Positions 1-6,529 of a stretch of 11,128 bases of DNA are shown piece after piece. This stretch comes from Candidatus Zixiibacteriota bacterium. GTDB taxonomy: Bacteria; Zixibacteria; MSB-5A5; GN15; JACZUZ01. The notes below the pieces were generated by a model. The model saw only the letters and a list, made by a program, of their open reading frames with translations. It was not told where the DNA came from and searched no databases. The position numbers were made by a program, and so were the translations under genes. Numbering within the stretch: position 1 is the first letter of the stretch; each line of letters begins with the position of its first letter. Location of the stretch: the NCBI GenBank assembly GCA_022563625.1, contig JADFNA010000020.1:1-11128 (forward strand), read 5' to 3'.

Positions 1-2
1 GC

Positions 3-848
3 GGTTCGCTGTCTATCAACCGCGGGGCCGAAGTTGTACGGCGTGTGATTCGATTTGAAAGAGGCCAGGACGAGCTTTTACCGCGCACTGACCGCAGATT
101 GATTGAATGGGTGTCGCAGACCACCAGTCATAACGACGGATTGTTGATTGAGATTTTTAATCCGCCGCATCCTGATTCAATCAGGATTGACACGACATTT
201 GTGATTGATTCGACCGGGGCGTCGATTGTTGGCGGCATAGACACAACCGTCTTCACCAGTCTGCTGACACTGACATTCCGCACGGCGCCGCTGACAATCA
301 GTTTTTCGGCTGATCAACTCGCGGCGCTGGACACGGTCATCTATGTTAAGGACTCATGCGCGGTGATTTTCCAATCAACACGCATACAGCGCAACCCCTG
401 CCCGCGCGGATATCTGTCCGGCGGCTGGGGTGTAACCGATTCCGGCCAACATGTTTTCCGCGGAGTGTGGATGAGTGTGCGCGGTAATGTTGAAGGTTAT
501 CTGCGCGGACGCTGGGGCGTTAACGACGACGGCCGGAAAATGTTCTGGGGTAAGTGGATTTCGAGTAACGGGCGTTTCGAGGGATTCCTGCGTGGTAGAT
601 GGTATGTATTCAGCGAACCGCGCGATGTTGCGGACGATCGGATTATCGGCGCTTTCAAGGGAGGCATTTTTAACGCCGGCCGGATGCCGGTTGGCATGCT
701 GCGCGGTCATTTCTGGAGCCACAACCGTGATGAGACAATCGACACTCCACTGCGCGGACGCTTTGAGGGCAAGTGGAGTCTGGCCTGTGACGGCCGTCCC
801 GGACTCGGCCCCGACGGTGAAGTTGTGGTTGGCGACGGCGAGTTCTAA
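3..848 (+). CDS. Unrecognised protein with Gly-x-Leu-x-Gly-x-Trp repeats (5' truncated)
   Basis: The reading frame is open from the left edge (first full codon at base 3) to the TAA at 846-848, so the N-terminus lies outside the window; the GTG at 45 is internal to the open frame and need not be the start. The N-terminal two fifths is rich in Thr, Ser and Asp and looks beta-stranded. From about base 408 a repeat appears: GYLSGGWG (408), GYLRGRWG (495), GFLRGRWY (582), GMLRGHFW (693), then LRGRFEGKW near the end. The first three are exactly 29 residues apart, and each unit holds a second Phe/Gly/Trp half-motif (FRGVW, FWGKW). The tail is Gly/Asp-rich. I do not recognise the family; a beta-meander surface or periplasmic protein is a guess. 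A hairpin terminator follows 28 bases after the stop. Confidence 0.8.
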   Translation, partial: GSLSINRGAEVVRRVIRFERGQDELLPRTDRRLIEWVSQTTSHNDGLLIEIFNPPHPDSIRIDTTFVIDSTGASIVGGIDTTVFTSLLTLTFRTAPLTISFSADQLAALDTVIYVKDSCAVIFQSTRIQRNPCPRGYLSGGWGVTDSGQHVFRGVWMSVRGNVEGYLRGRWGVNDDGRKMFWGKWISSNGRFEGFLRGRWYVFSEPRDVADDRIIGAFKGGIFNAGRMPVGMLRGHFWSHNRDETIDTPLRGRFEGKWSLACDGRPGLGPDGEVVVGDGEF

Positions 849-875
849 CGCATATTTCAGAAGGTAAACTATAAG

Positions 876-926
876 CAGGCCCGGCGGTAGTTTCGAAAGA
901 GACAATCCACCGGGCCTGTTTATATT
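876..926. terminator. Hairpin terminator between convergent genes
   Basis: CAGGCCCGG (876-884) pairs perfectly with CCGGGCCTG (910-918) around a 25-base loop, and TTTATATT follows. It lies between the stop of the repeat protein (848, plus strand) and the stop of the small membrane protein (959, minus strand), so it may serve both. The T-run is short, and on the minus strand it is only AT-rich, so minus-strand termination is less certain. Confidence 0.7.
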
Positions 927-958
927 CAGTGACCAGGAAGTTGGGGGTTGGCCGGTTG

Positions 959-1279
959 TCAACGAGACGCTGACAATACGAACTTATCGACTGTTCCCTC
1001 AGGCAAGAACATATACAGCAGCGCAACAACAACAAACAGCGCCAGAGAGACGAAAAACACTTTTTTGACGGCTTTGCGAATAAGCAGAAATGAAAAAAGC
1101 GCGACGATAATCGCAACACTCCAGTTCTCCTTGAGCGCCTCGAGTCCCATCTCAGTGGCGCCGCTGAAGTGCGATTCAGCATCGGAAATGAACCGCAGCC
1201 CCAGCGGATAAAGCAGCGCCATTGAAGCGCCGAAGAAAAGCGAACTTAACAGCTTATACAAGATTCCTATTGCGCCCAT
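959..1279 (-). CDS. Small membrane protein, unknown function
   Basis: A 106-residue protein with hydrophobic stretches at about residues 5-28, 54-69 and 73-92, separated by a polar loop (about 31-52) and a short basic turn (RKAVKK). The first stretch is only moderately hydrophobic, so two or three membrane spans are possible. No catalytic motif or known family is evident. The start is well supported: AGGAAGAGGA lies just upstream of the ATG and overlaps the TAG stop of the TPR lipoprotein gene, leaving 12 bases between the genes. This implies translational coupling in a two-gene operon. It could be an accessory membrane partner of the TPR lipoprotein, but that rests on position only. Confidence 0.7.
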   Translation of the reverse strand: MGAIGILYKLLSSLFFGASMALLYPLGLRFISDAESHFSGATEMGLEALKENWSVAIIVALFSFLLIRKAVKKVFFVSLALFVVVALLYMFLPEGTVDKFVLSASR

Positions 1280-1283
1280 ATGG

Positions 1284-1293
1284 TCCTCTTCCT
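1284..1293 (-). promoter_or_regulatory. Ribosome binding site overlapping upstream stop codon
   Basis: On the minus strand AGGAAGAGGA ends 4 bases before the ATG of the small membrane protein and overlaps the TAG stop (1292-1294) of the TPR lipoprotein gene. It fixes the downstream start and suggests coupled translation. Confidence 0.65.
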
Positions 1294-2200
1294 AATTGTT
1301 ACCGAGTTCAGCTCGCAGACGCGCCAGGACGGTATCGAGCCGTAATTGATGTGACAGAAGCGGATTGAGACGCCCCAAAACGTCAATCGCCTCGCGTTTG
1401 CTGGCGGCGTCTGATTTCGTTGACAGTAGATTACCCAGATTCAGCCAGGATGCATCGCGGGCGCTGTCAAGGGCGAGCGCTTTGCGAAAAAAAAGTTCCG
1501 CCTTAATAATATTCTTTTGACGAGTATACAGCACACCCAGATTGCCGTAGGCCTCAACACTGGGGCCGAAGCGCCGCAGGGCCTCCTGGGCCGCCATTGC
1601 GCCTTTTGCATAGTTTCCCAAAAGCCCGTTTACATTTGCCGAGCGCAAATACAACTCGCCCCGCTCGGGATTTTTCTGTATCAGGGTGTCAAGTATGTCC
1701 GCGGCGGGCGCGTAATAGTGTGCGCCCATATAGGCCTCATAGTAACGGTCCAGAAGCCCCGAGCGAGAAGCCCCGGCCTGTTCTAACTGGCGCAGGGACT
1801 CCAGCGCATCTTCCCAACGTTCAGCGGCTATGGCCACTGTGTAAAGATTGCGGCAGGTTTCCAGGTCGGGTCCATACAGTTTCACAACTTTTCTCAAATA
1901 TGATACCGAGGAGTCCACTTCGCCGAGGTTCCCATAGACTATCCCCAGAAAGTAGAGCGTCTGCCGGTCCGCAGGGCTGAGCAATAGCGCTTCGATGAGT
2001 CTTTCGAGGGCCTTTTGGTCTTCACCTGACCCAACAAAAGCCAGACCCTCAGCCCGGATATCCTCAAACCCCTTTTCCTTTGGCCCGCAGGATAACATGA
2101 AAGCCAGGAGAACGGTATACAGCCCCGCTCTGATGAGGAACGATAACTTCAGGGGTTGCCGTAATAGTTGGATGGGGCCTTCTGTGTTGTTCAGTTTCAC
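1292..2200 (-). CDS. TPR-repeat lipoprotein
   Basis: A 302-residue protein. The N-terminus has basic residues (Arg14, Lys18, Arg24), a hydrophobic stretch (about 21-36) and a lipobox-like FMLSC with Cys38 as the likely lipidated residue, so it is probably membrane-anchored and exposed to the periplasm. From about residue 48 to the end it is almost all paired helices with TPR spacing and small/aromatic positions, for example LYFLGIVYGNLGEV, LYLRSANVNGLLGNY, AYGNLGVLYTRQKN and SWLNLGNLLSTKSD; about six repeats are likely. TPR proteins are protein-binding scaffolds, and the partner cannot be read from sequence. The start is GTG with no visible Shine-Dalgarno. A promoter just upstream would make the mRNA leaderless; the alternative is a later non-AUG start, since the stretch before the lipobox is long. 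It is first in an operon with the small membrane protein and divergent from dprA. Confidence 0.85.
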   Translation of the reverse strand: MKLNNTEGPIQLLRQPLKLSFLIRAGLYTVLLAFMLSCGPKEKGFEDIRAEGLAFVGSGEDQKALERLIEALLLSPADRQTLYFLGIVYGNLGEVDSSVSYLRKVVKLYGPDLETCRNLYTVAIAAERWEDALESLRQLEQAGASRSGLLDRYYEAYMGAHYYAPAADILDTLIQKNPERGELYLRSANVNGLLGNYAKGAMAAQEALRRFGPSVEAYGNLGVLYTRQKNIIKAELFFRKALALDSARDASWLNLGNLLSTKSDAASKREAIDVLGRLNPLLSHQLRLDTVLARLRAELGNN

Positions 2201-2207
2201 AGTCGAA

Positions 2208-2236
2208 AATATATGTTATCCGATTGGTTATTACAA
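2208..2236 (-). promoter_or_regulatory. Sigma-70-type promoter for the TPR lipoprotein operon
   Basis: Read on the minus strand: TTGTAA (2236-2231), a 17-base spacer, then TATATT (2213-2208). Normal spacing places the transcription start at about 2201-2200, on the GTG start codon itself. The hexamers and spacer are good, but the assignment is by eye. Confidence 0.5.
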
Positions 2237-2282
2237 TAATGGCAATATTGGCAAGGTTGGCCTGAATCGCCGCTCAGAGGAC

Positions 2283-2310
2283 TATCGGACGCTGATTATC
2301 GGACGCTGAT
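2283..2310. repeat. Perfect 14-base tandem duplication upstream of dprA
   Basis: TATCGGACGCTGAT occurs twice head to tail (2283-2296 and 2297-2310), ending five bases before the first possible dprA start at 2316. It sits in the 115-base divergent region between the TPR operon and dprA. It could be a paired regulator site or a slippage duplication. Confidence 0.75.
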
Positions 2311-2315
2311 GGGGA

Positions 2316-3368
2316 ATGTTCGGTCCCGCCAGAAGCGTTGACTTACTCGGCCGCCCCGGATACCTTGAGTGTATGATGTTGGATTTGTATGACACTCGCT
2401 GCAAAGTATGGTCCCTGATTGGCCAGAGTGATGTATCGCCGCGCGAGTTTAGCGGTTTGTTGAGCCGATTTCACACGCTGGACAATATCTTGAGCGCCAA
2501 TTGTGAACTCTTGATAGAAGAATTGGAACTCGACGAAGAGCGCGCTGTTGATATCTCCACCGCTTGCGATGGACTCAGCCGGGCGGCTGACTTTTTTGAG
2601 GCCGTAAATAGTCGAAAAATTAAAACCGTAACCATGTTTGACGAGAACTATCCGGAGCGATTTCATGAGTTGAATGACCCGCCGCCGCTGATTTTCTATC
2701 GGGGAAAACTGCCAACAAAGGAAGAAAGAATTGTCACTATTGTCGGGACAAGCGCCCCCAGCGCCGAGGGTATTGCAGTCGCTGTTGATTTCGGGGCGCA
2801 GATGGCCTCGCGCGGCGTGTCACTACTTTCGGGACTGGCCCGCGGGATTGACGCCGCAGCCCTCGTAGGCGCCACCGGATCGTCCGGGGCGCCCGGACCG
2901 TTCGGTGCGACCGAGGCGACCGAGGCTGCCGTACCGGGCGACAAAAACGGAAAGCCAGGTCCGCAGGGCAGGCGCAATGCGGCGCCCGTCTATGCGGCTG
3001 CGACATCCGGTTTGGAATATATTTATCCCGATGAGAACAGTTCACTTGCCAGGCAGGTCGGCGAACGCGGGGCCGTGTTTTCGGAATATTCTCCGGACCA
3101 GGACTTTGAACTGGAGCATGTCGGTCCGGCCAACCGCCTGTGTGTCGCGCTGTCCCAGGCGGTGGTGATTGGCGAAATCTTTTCGGACAGCGACGGAGCA
3201 CGCGATGTCGCCGAGTTTTGCGTGGATGTCGGAAAACTGCTGTTCGTTCTGGTACCCACAGAACAACCGATAGCTGATGAAAAGGCGCTCGAAAATCTGC
3301 TGGCTATGGGCGCCATCGGCGTCCGTTATCCTGATGAAATTGACAGTATCGTTAGATGTCTTGTCTGA
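2316..3368 (+). CDS. dprA: DprA/Smf-like protein, divergent, with a Gly/Pro-rich insertion
   Basis: DprA binds incoming single-stranded DNA and loads RecA during natural transformation; this is a divergent relative. Seen here (numbered from 2316): an N-terminal helical region (about 30-100), then the family pattern NYPERF...DPPPLIFYRG (111-130), the Rossmann-fold start TIVGTSAPS (141-149, where typical members have VGSR), SGLARGIDAAA (172-182), then IYPDEN (236-241), GAVFSEY (252-258) and ANRLCVALS (272-280, typical RNRIIAGLS). The usual GSLxTA motif is not recognisable. About 35 residues (roughly 187-221), rich in Gly, Pro and Ala, interrupt the fold where other members have a short turn. 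There is no C-terminal winged-helix extension. Starts at 2316 or the tandem ATGs near 2373 are both possible; the later one gives a more usual N-terminus. It leads a probable operon with yigZ and the PAP2 gene. Whether it still supports DNA uptake is uncertain. Confidence 0.8.
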   Translation: MFGPARSVDLLGRPGYLECMMLDLYDTRCKVWSLIGQSDVSPREFSGLLSRFHTLDNILSANCELLIEELELDEERAVDISTACDGLSRAADFFEAVNSRKIKTVTMFDENYPERFHELNDPPPLIFYRGKLPTKEERIVTIVGTSAPSAEGIAVAVDFGAQMASRGVSLLSGLARGIDAAALVGATGSSGAPGPFGATEATEAAVPGDKNGKPGPQGRRNAAPVYAAATSGLEYIYPDENSSLARQVGERGAVFSEYSPDQDFELEHVGPANRLCVALSQAVVIGEIFSDSDGARDVAEFCVDVGKLLFVLVPTEQPIADEKALENLLAMGAIGVRYPDEIDSIVRCLV

Positions 3369-3413
3369 GAGTGTCCTGTCCCAATTTTCTCCGGGCGCTT
3401 GGCACAGGCTTAC

Positions 3414-4076
3414 ATGACAGATTCCGGCGACAGTTACCTGACAGCCGCAGGCCGGGCCGAGATAGAAACTAAAGTCAAAGGTTCGCGTTTTGTCGGTCGT
3501 GTGTTTCCGGTTTCTTCGAAAGATGAAGCGGAAGCGCAAGTAGTGGAATTACGCAAACGAGACCATGACGCCACACACCATTGTTTTGCGTATAGCCTGC
3601 GCGTGGGCGCCGGACAATCCGGCGCTACGTTCCGTTTTTCTGATGATCATGAACCCTCTGGTTCGGCCGGCAAGCCGATATATGACCGGCTCACCGGGCT
3701 GGGAGTCACAAACACGCTGGTGGTTGTCACGCGTTATTTTGGAGGGACGAAGCTGGGTGTCGGAGGGTTGGTCCGCGCCTACGGTGAGGCGGCCGGGCTG
3801 GCTCTCGAAAAAGCCTGCCTGATTGAAAAGTTTGATTATGATGAATTTGCGCTGACAATCGATTTCTCTGCTTATCAAGGTCTGCAGGGATTGATTTCGC
3901 GTGTTGGAGGTATTGTGATCGATTCTCAATTCTCTGAAAATGTGCAGGTGAGAGTGAATGTGCGCCGTTCACTGGCCGATGAATTTTCGCGGGAGTTTAT
4001 CGAACTAACACACGGCAAATGGCCGATAACGCGCGACACACACAGAGAGAGTGATGGAAACGCTTCAGAGTCTTGA
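3414..4076 (+). CDS. yigZ: YigZ/IMPACT family protein (UPF0029)
   Basis: A 220-residue protein with the two-domain layout of bacterial YigZ. The N-terminal IMPACT domain carries the family motifs HDATHHCFAY (51-60), FSDDHEPSGSAGKPI (75-89) and RYFGGTKLGVGGLVRAY (107-123). A DUF1949-like ferredoxin-fold domain follows from about residue 140. Eukaryotic IMPACT acts in translational control through GCN1/GCN2; the bacterial role is unsettled, with nucleic-acid or ribosome association proposed from structure. I chose ATG 3414; a TTG at 3399 is in frame and would add five residues, but neither has a strong Shine-Dalgarno. It begins 45 bases after dprA and its last 20-odd codon bases overlap the PAP2 start, which points to one transcript. 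Length and motifs look intact. Confidence 0.92.
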   Translation: MTDSGDSYLTAAGRAEIETKVKGSRFVGRVFPVSSKDEAEAQVVELRKRDHDATHHCFAYSLRVGAGQSGATFRFSDDHEPSGSAGKPIYDRLTGLGVTNTLVVVTRYFGGTKLGVGGLVRAYGEAAGLALEKACLIEKFDYDEFALTIDFSAYQGLQGLISRVGGIVIDSQFSENVQVRVNVRRSLADEFSREFIELTHGKWPITRDTHRESDGNASES

Positions 4077-4641
4077 CAGTCTGCTGTTTGTTGTTGTGAA
4101 CCAGACACTGTCTAATCCGGCCACAGATGCGTTAATGCCGCTGATTACCAATGACTGGGCGCTACGAATTGGCTATGCGCTGGCGCTGGGCCTTATGCTG
4201 TGGCGCGGCTCTGCAAACTGGCGCCGGGCGGCGCTGTTCTCGGTCTTGGCTCTGGCCCTGGCTGACCAGCTTTCCGGCTCCGTTTTCAAGCCGCTTCTTG
4301 AACGCTCAAGGCCATGCCAGACGCCGGAGCTGTTTGAACATCTGCGCTTGCTGGTACACTGCGGTGCGGGAAAATCACTGCCGTCTTCTCATGCGGCCAA
4401 CGCATTTGCTGTCGCGTCTTTCTTCTTTTGGGTTTCATGGCATGACGCAAATTTGAGGTTGATGCGCTGGGGGCTGGCGGGCGCCGCCTCGCTGGTGGCG
4501 CTGTCGCGGGTGTTTGTCGGGGTCCATTATCCCGGCGATATCATCGCCGGAGCGGCGCTGGGGAGTGTATGTGGTGTGGCAGTTGGGACGTTGGCTCTGC
4601 GTTATATGCTGGCGCCGGAGAAAAAGGCGCGGGCCGGTTGA
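4051..4641 (+). CDS. PAP2 family phosphatase (membrane lipid phosphatase)
   Basis: A 196-residue integral membrane protein with the full PAP2/acid-phosphatase signature: K80-x6-R87-P88, P111-S-S-H114, and S152-R153-x5-H159-x3-D163. His159 is the expected nucleophile, with His114 as acid. About five to six hydrophobic spans surround these motifs. Such enzymes dephosphorylate lipid phosphates, including phosphatidate, PGP, undecaprenyl pyrophosphate or sphingoid-base phosphate; the sequence alone does not tell which. GTG 4051 and ATG 4054 are adjacent starts, preceded by a GA-rich stretch; both overlap the 3' end of yigZ by more than 20 bases, suggesting translational coupling. Its stop is one base from the stop of the opposing lipoprotein gene. 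The neighbouring SPT-like gene makes a sphingolipid substrate conceivable but unproven. Confidence 0.9.
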   Translation: MMETLQSLDSLLFVVVNQTLSNPATDALMPLITNDWALRIGYALALGLMLWRGSANWRRAALFSVLALALADQLSGSVFKPLLERSRPCQTPELFEHLRLLVHCGAGKSLPSSHAANAFAVASFFFWVSWHDANLRLMRWGLAGAASLVALSRVFVGVHYPGDIIAGAALGSVCGVAVGTLALRYMLAPEKKARAG

Positions 4642-4642
4642 G

Positions 4643-5251
4643 TTATCGGGTTGGTTCGTAGCGGGTATTGGAGAACGCAAATGTGTCGCGCTCTTTCAGC
4701 CGAATCTGTCCTTCGAGTCTGACTGAGTCTCCGCCCTGGCTGCGAAAGGATGCGGCGATAGTCGTAAACCAATCTGATTTTCTGGTCGAATCAAGTGTCA
4801 TCTGCCCTGATGAAAACAGAAATATGCGCGATGCCTCATCTGTCTCTTCAAAGGAAAGTTTTCTGACAAACGTGTTATTGGTCAAGCTCAGCGGTCCGAC
4901 CGCAAGGTTCTGCGGCAACGGAGCTATCAGGCGATATTCATTGTGCGCGCGAAAACCGATCAGATTTGAGGGACCGGCGTTGAGATCGCCGGTTTCGCGG
5001 GTAAAAAACGCCACTGCGCCTAGTGTTCCCGGCCCGGGCATGAGAAAATCGGCGCTGAAGGCTGATGAGACGGCCAGGCCTTTGACATAGAACGCCTCGC
5101 GAATAACCACGCGCCGTCTGAGAGGGGTTTCGACGAGATATAACGACATGCGATATCGCGAAGAACATGCGGCGCCGATCAGCGGGAGAATCAGAAGACC
5201 CGCGAGTATAAATGACGGCACGCCTCGATATTTGTGGTAGTGAAACAGCAT
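4643..5251 (-). CDS. Predicted lipoprotein, unknown function
   Basis: A 202-residue protein beginning with a short polar, basic n-region, a hydrophobic core (about 12-27) and LIGAAC, with Cys29 as candidate lipidation site. The lipobox is imperfect because position -3 is Gly rather than Leu. The mature part is soluble and looks beta-rich, with no recognised domain. It is the last of three minus-strand genes, 66 bases after the GNAT-fold gene, so it may be co-transcribed with the SPT-like enzyme; a lipid-binding or envelope role would fit that context but is only inference. The ATG at 5249-5251 has a weak AGGCG close upstream. The TAA ends one base from the PAP2 stop, so there is no room for a separate terminator between the two convergent genes. 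Confidence 0.7.
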   Translation of the reverse strand: MLFHYHKYRGVPSFILAGLLILPLIGAACSSRYRMSLYLVETPLRRRVVIREAFYVKGLAVSSAFSADFLMPGPGTLGAVAFFTRETGDLNAGPSNLIGFRAHNEYRLIAPLPQNLAVGPLSLTNNTFVRKLSFEETDEASRIFLFSSGQMTLDSTRKSDWFTTIAASFRSQGGDSVRLEGQIRLKERDTFAFSNTRYEPTR

Positions 5252-5265
5252 CGCCTGTGTGCTAA

Positions 5266-5287
5266 CGCGTATCCGGCCAGATACGCG
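5266..5287. other. Perfect hairpin between the GNAT-fold and lipoprotein genes
   Basis: CGCGTATC (5266-5273) and GATACGCG (5280-5287) form a perfect 8-base stem with a 6-base loop. No T-run follows on either strand, so it is unlikely to be an efficient intrinsic terminator. It could be an mRNA-stabilising or processing element that changes expression of the downstream lipoprotein. Confidence 0.5.
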
Positions 5288-5317
5288 CCTCGGTTTGAGT
5301 TTGCTTTTGACTGACAG

Positions 5318-6445
5318 TTAAATGGCTATCTCCACGATGCGGTACTTCTTGTAAAATCTGGCGCCGAGAGATTTGGCCAGATGGTTCATCAAGTCATTTG
5401 TTTCTAATATCCAGGACAGTTCGGATGTCTCATATCCTTCGCGAACGCCGTTCTTGAACGTCTGCATGTGCATCAGTGTATCGATGCCAACTTTGCGGTA
5501 TTCCGGCAGGATACCCATCGTGATTGTCCGCAGTCCACGGATTTTTCTTCTGATTTTCGTATGCCAGAATAGTTTCAGCGCTCCGAACGGCAGCAATTTT
5601 CCGTCAAGATACCTGAGCGCCTGGTTAAAATCCGGCAGCGAAAGTGAAAACCCGACTGCTTTTGAGTCAACGAAGGCAATCAGCGACAGTTGCGGATCAA
5701 TAATCTGCTTCATCTGCTTGGCTGAGTAGCGGAACTCCGCGTCACTCATAGGGACAAAACCCCAGTTTTTCTCCCAGGCTTTATTGTATATCACTCGGAC
5801 CAGTTCCACATCCTCATCGAAGCGACTCATATTCACCGGACGGATCGTGACCCGGCTTCGTTTTGCAAGCCGTTCTGCAACACGCCAGATGCGCTCCGGC
5901 TGCGGATCAAAACGGCTCATGCTGTAAGCATTGAGGTCCATCACTTTTTCCATACCAAAAGATTCCGCCATATGCGGCTGGTATGGGCGGTTATAAGGCA
6001 TTAATAACACCGGGCGCTCACCAAACCCTTCAATCAGAAACCCGCATTCATGATTGAGGCTGAGACTCGCCGGGCCGCGCATTTTTTTCATGCCCTCCTG
6101 TTTAAGGGTGATAAGCGCGACTTTCAGCAAAGCATGACCGACCGTTTCATCGTCAATCGTATCAAAAAAGCCAAAAAAACCGACCTGCTCATCGTGCATT
6201 TCATTGTGGGCATAATAAACACAGGTGGAAATCCGCCCCACACTCTTTCCATCGCGTTGCGCCAGAAACAATTTCACACGAGCTCCGCTGAAAAAGGGAT
6301 TTTTGTTGGGACTGAGGAAGTCTATTCGCTCGCTGTCCAACGGACGCACATAACAGGAATCGTTTCGATAAAGTCTGGTTGGAAAAAGCACAAACTCCTT
6401 GAGCAGGCGCGGAGTATCAACTTCGATGATTTGGGTATCGGCCAT
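5318..6445 (-). CDS. GNAT-fold acyltransferase-like protein, candidate ceramide synthase (bCerS-like)
   Basis: A 375-residue cytosolic protein with no signal or membrane span. An N-terminal half carries VGFFGFFDTID (88-98), GPASLSLNHECGFLIEGF (124-141) and LLMPYNRPYQPHM (147-159); the C-terminal half has a GNAT-type acyl-CoA loop, MGILPEYRKVGIDTLMH (310-326), so two tandem GNAT-like folds are likely. From family knowledge, large proteins of this kind are usually annotated only as GNAT N-acetyltransferases, and the bacterial ceramide synthase described in Caulobacter is, as I recall, also an acyltransferase of this superfamily. Its position 84 bases downstream of an SPT-like gene makes N-acylation of a long-chain base the leading hypothesis. 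The ATG at 6443-6445 has no strong Shine-Dalgarno. The GNAT fold is fairly secure; the ceramide role is inference. Confidence 0.75.
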   Translation of the reverse strand: MADTQIIEVDTPRLLKEFVLFPTRLYRNDSCYVRPLDSERIDFLSPNKNPFFSGARVKLFLAQRDGKSVGRISTCVYYAHNEMHDEQVGFFGFFDTIDDETVGHALLKVALITLKQEGMKKMRGPASLSLNHECGFLIEGFGERPVLLMPYNRPYQPHMAESFGMEKVMDLNAYSMSRFDPQPERIWRVAERLAKRSRVTIRPVNMSRFDEDVELVRVIYNKAWEKNWGFVPMSDAEFRYSAKQMKQIIDPQLSLIAFVDSKAVGFSLSLPDFNQALRYLDGKLLPFGALKLFWHTKIRRKIRGLRTITMGILPEYRKVGIDTLMHMQTFKNGVREGYETSELSWILETNDLMNHLAKSLGARFYKKYRIVEIAI

Positions 6446-6529
6446 GGTTTCTAGCGTGGGCTCTGGCGCCCGGGTTTCATTTTATCTGTGGCGGCCCGAT
6501 TGGGAACACAGGAGTTCAAAACAACACGC

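Noticed and set aside
375..962. 195-residue minus-strand open frame over the first gene
   Set aside because: It is antisense to the repeat protein, which continues in frame from the window edge and has a clear repeat pattern. The antisense product has no recognisable domain.
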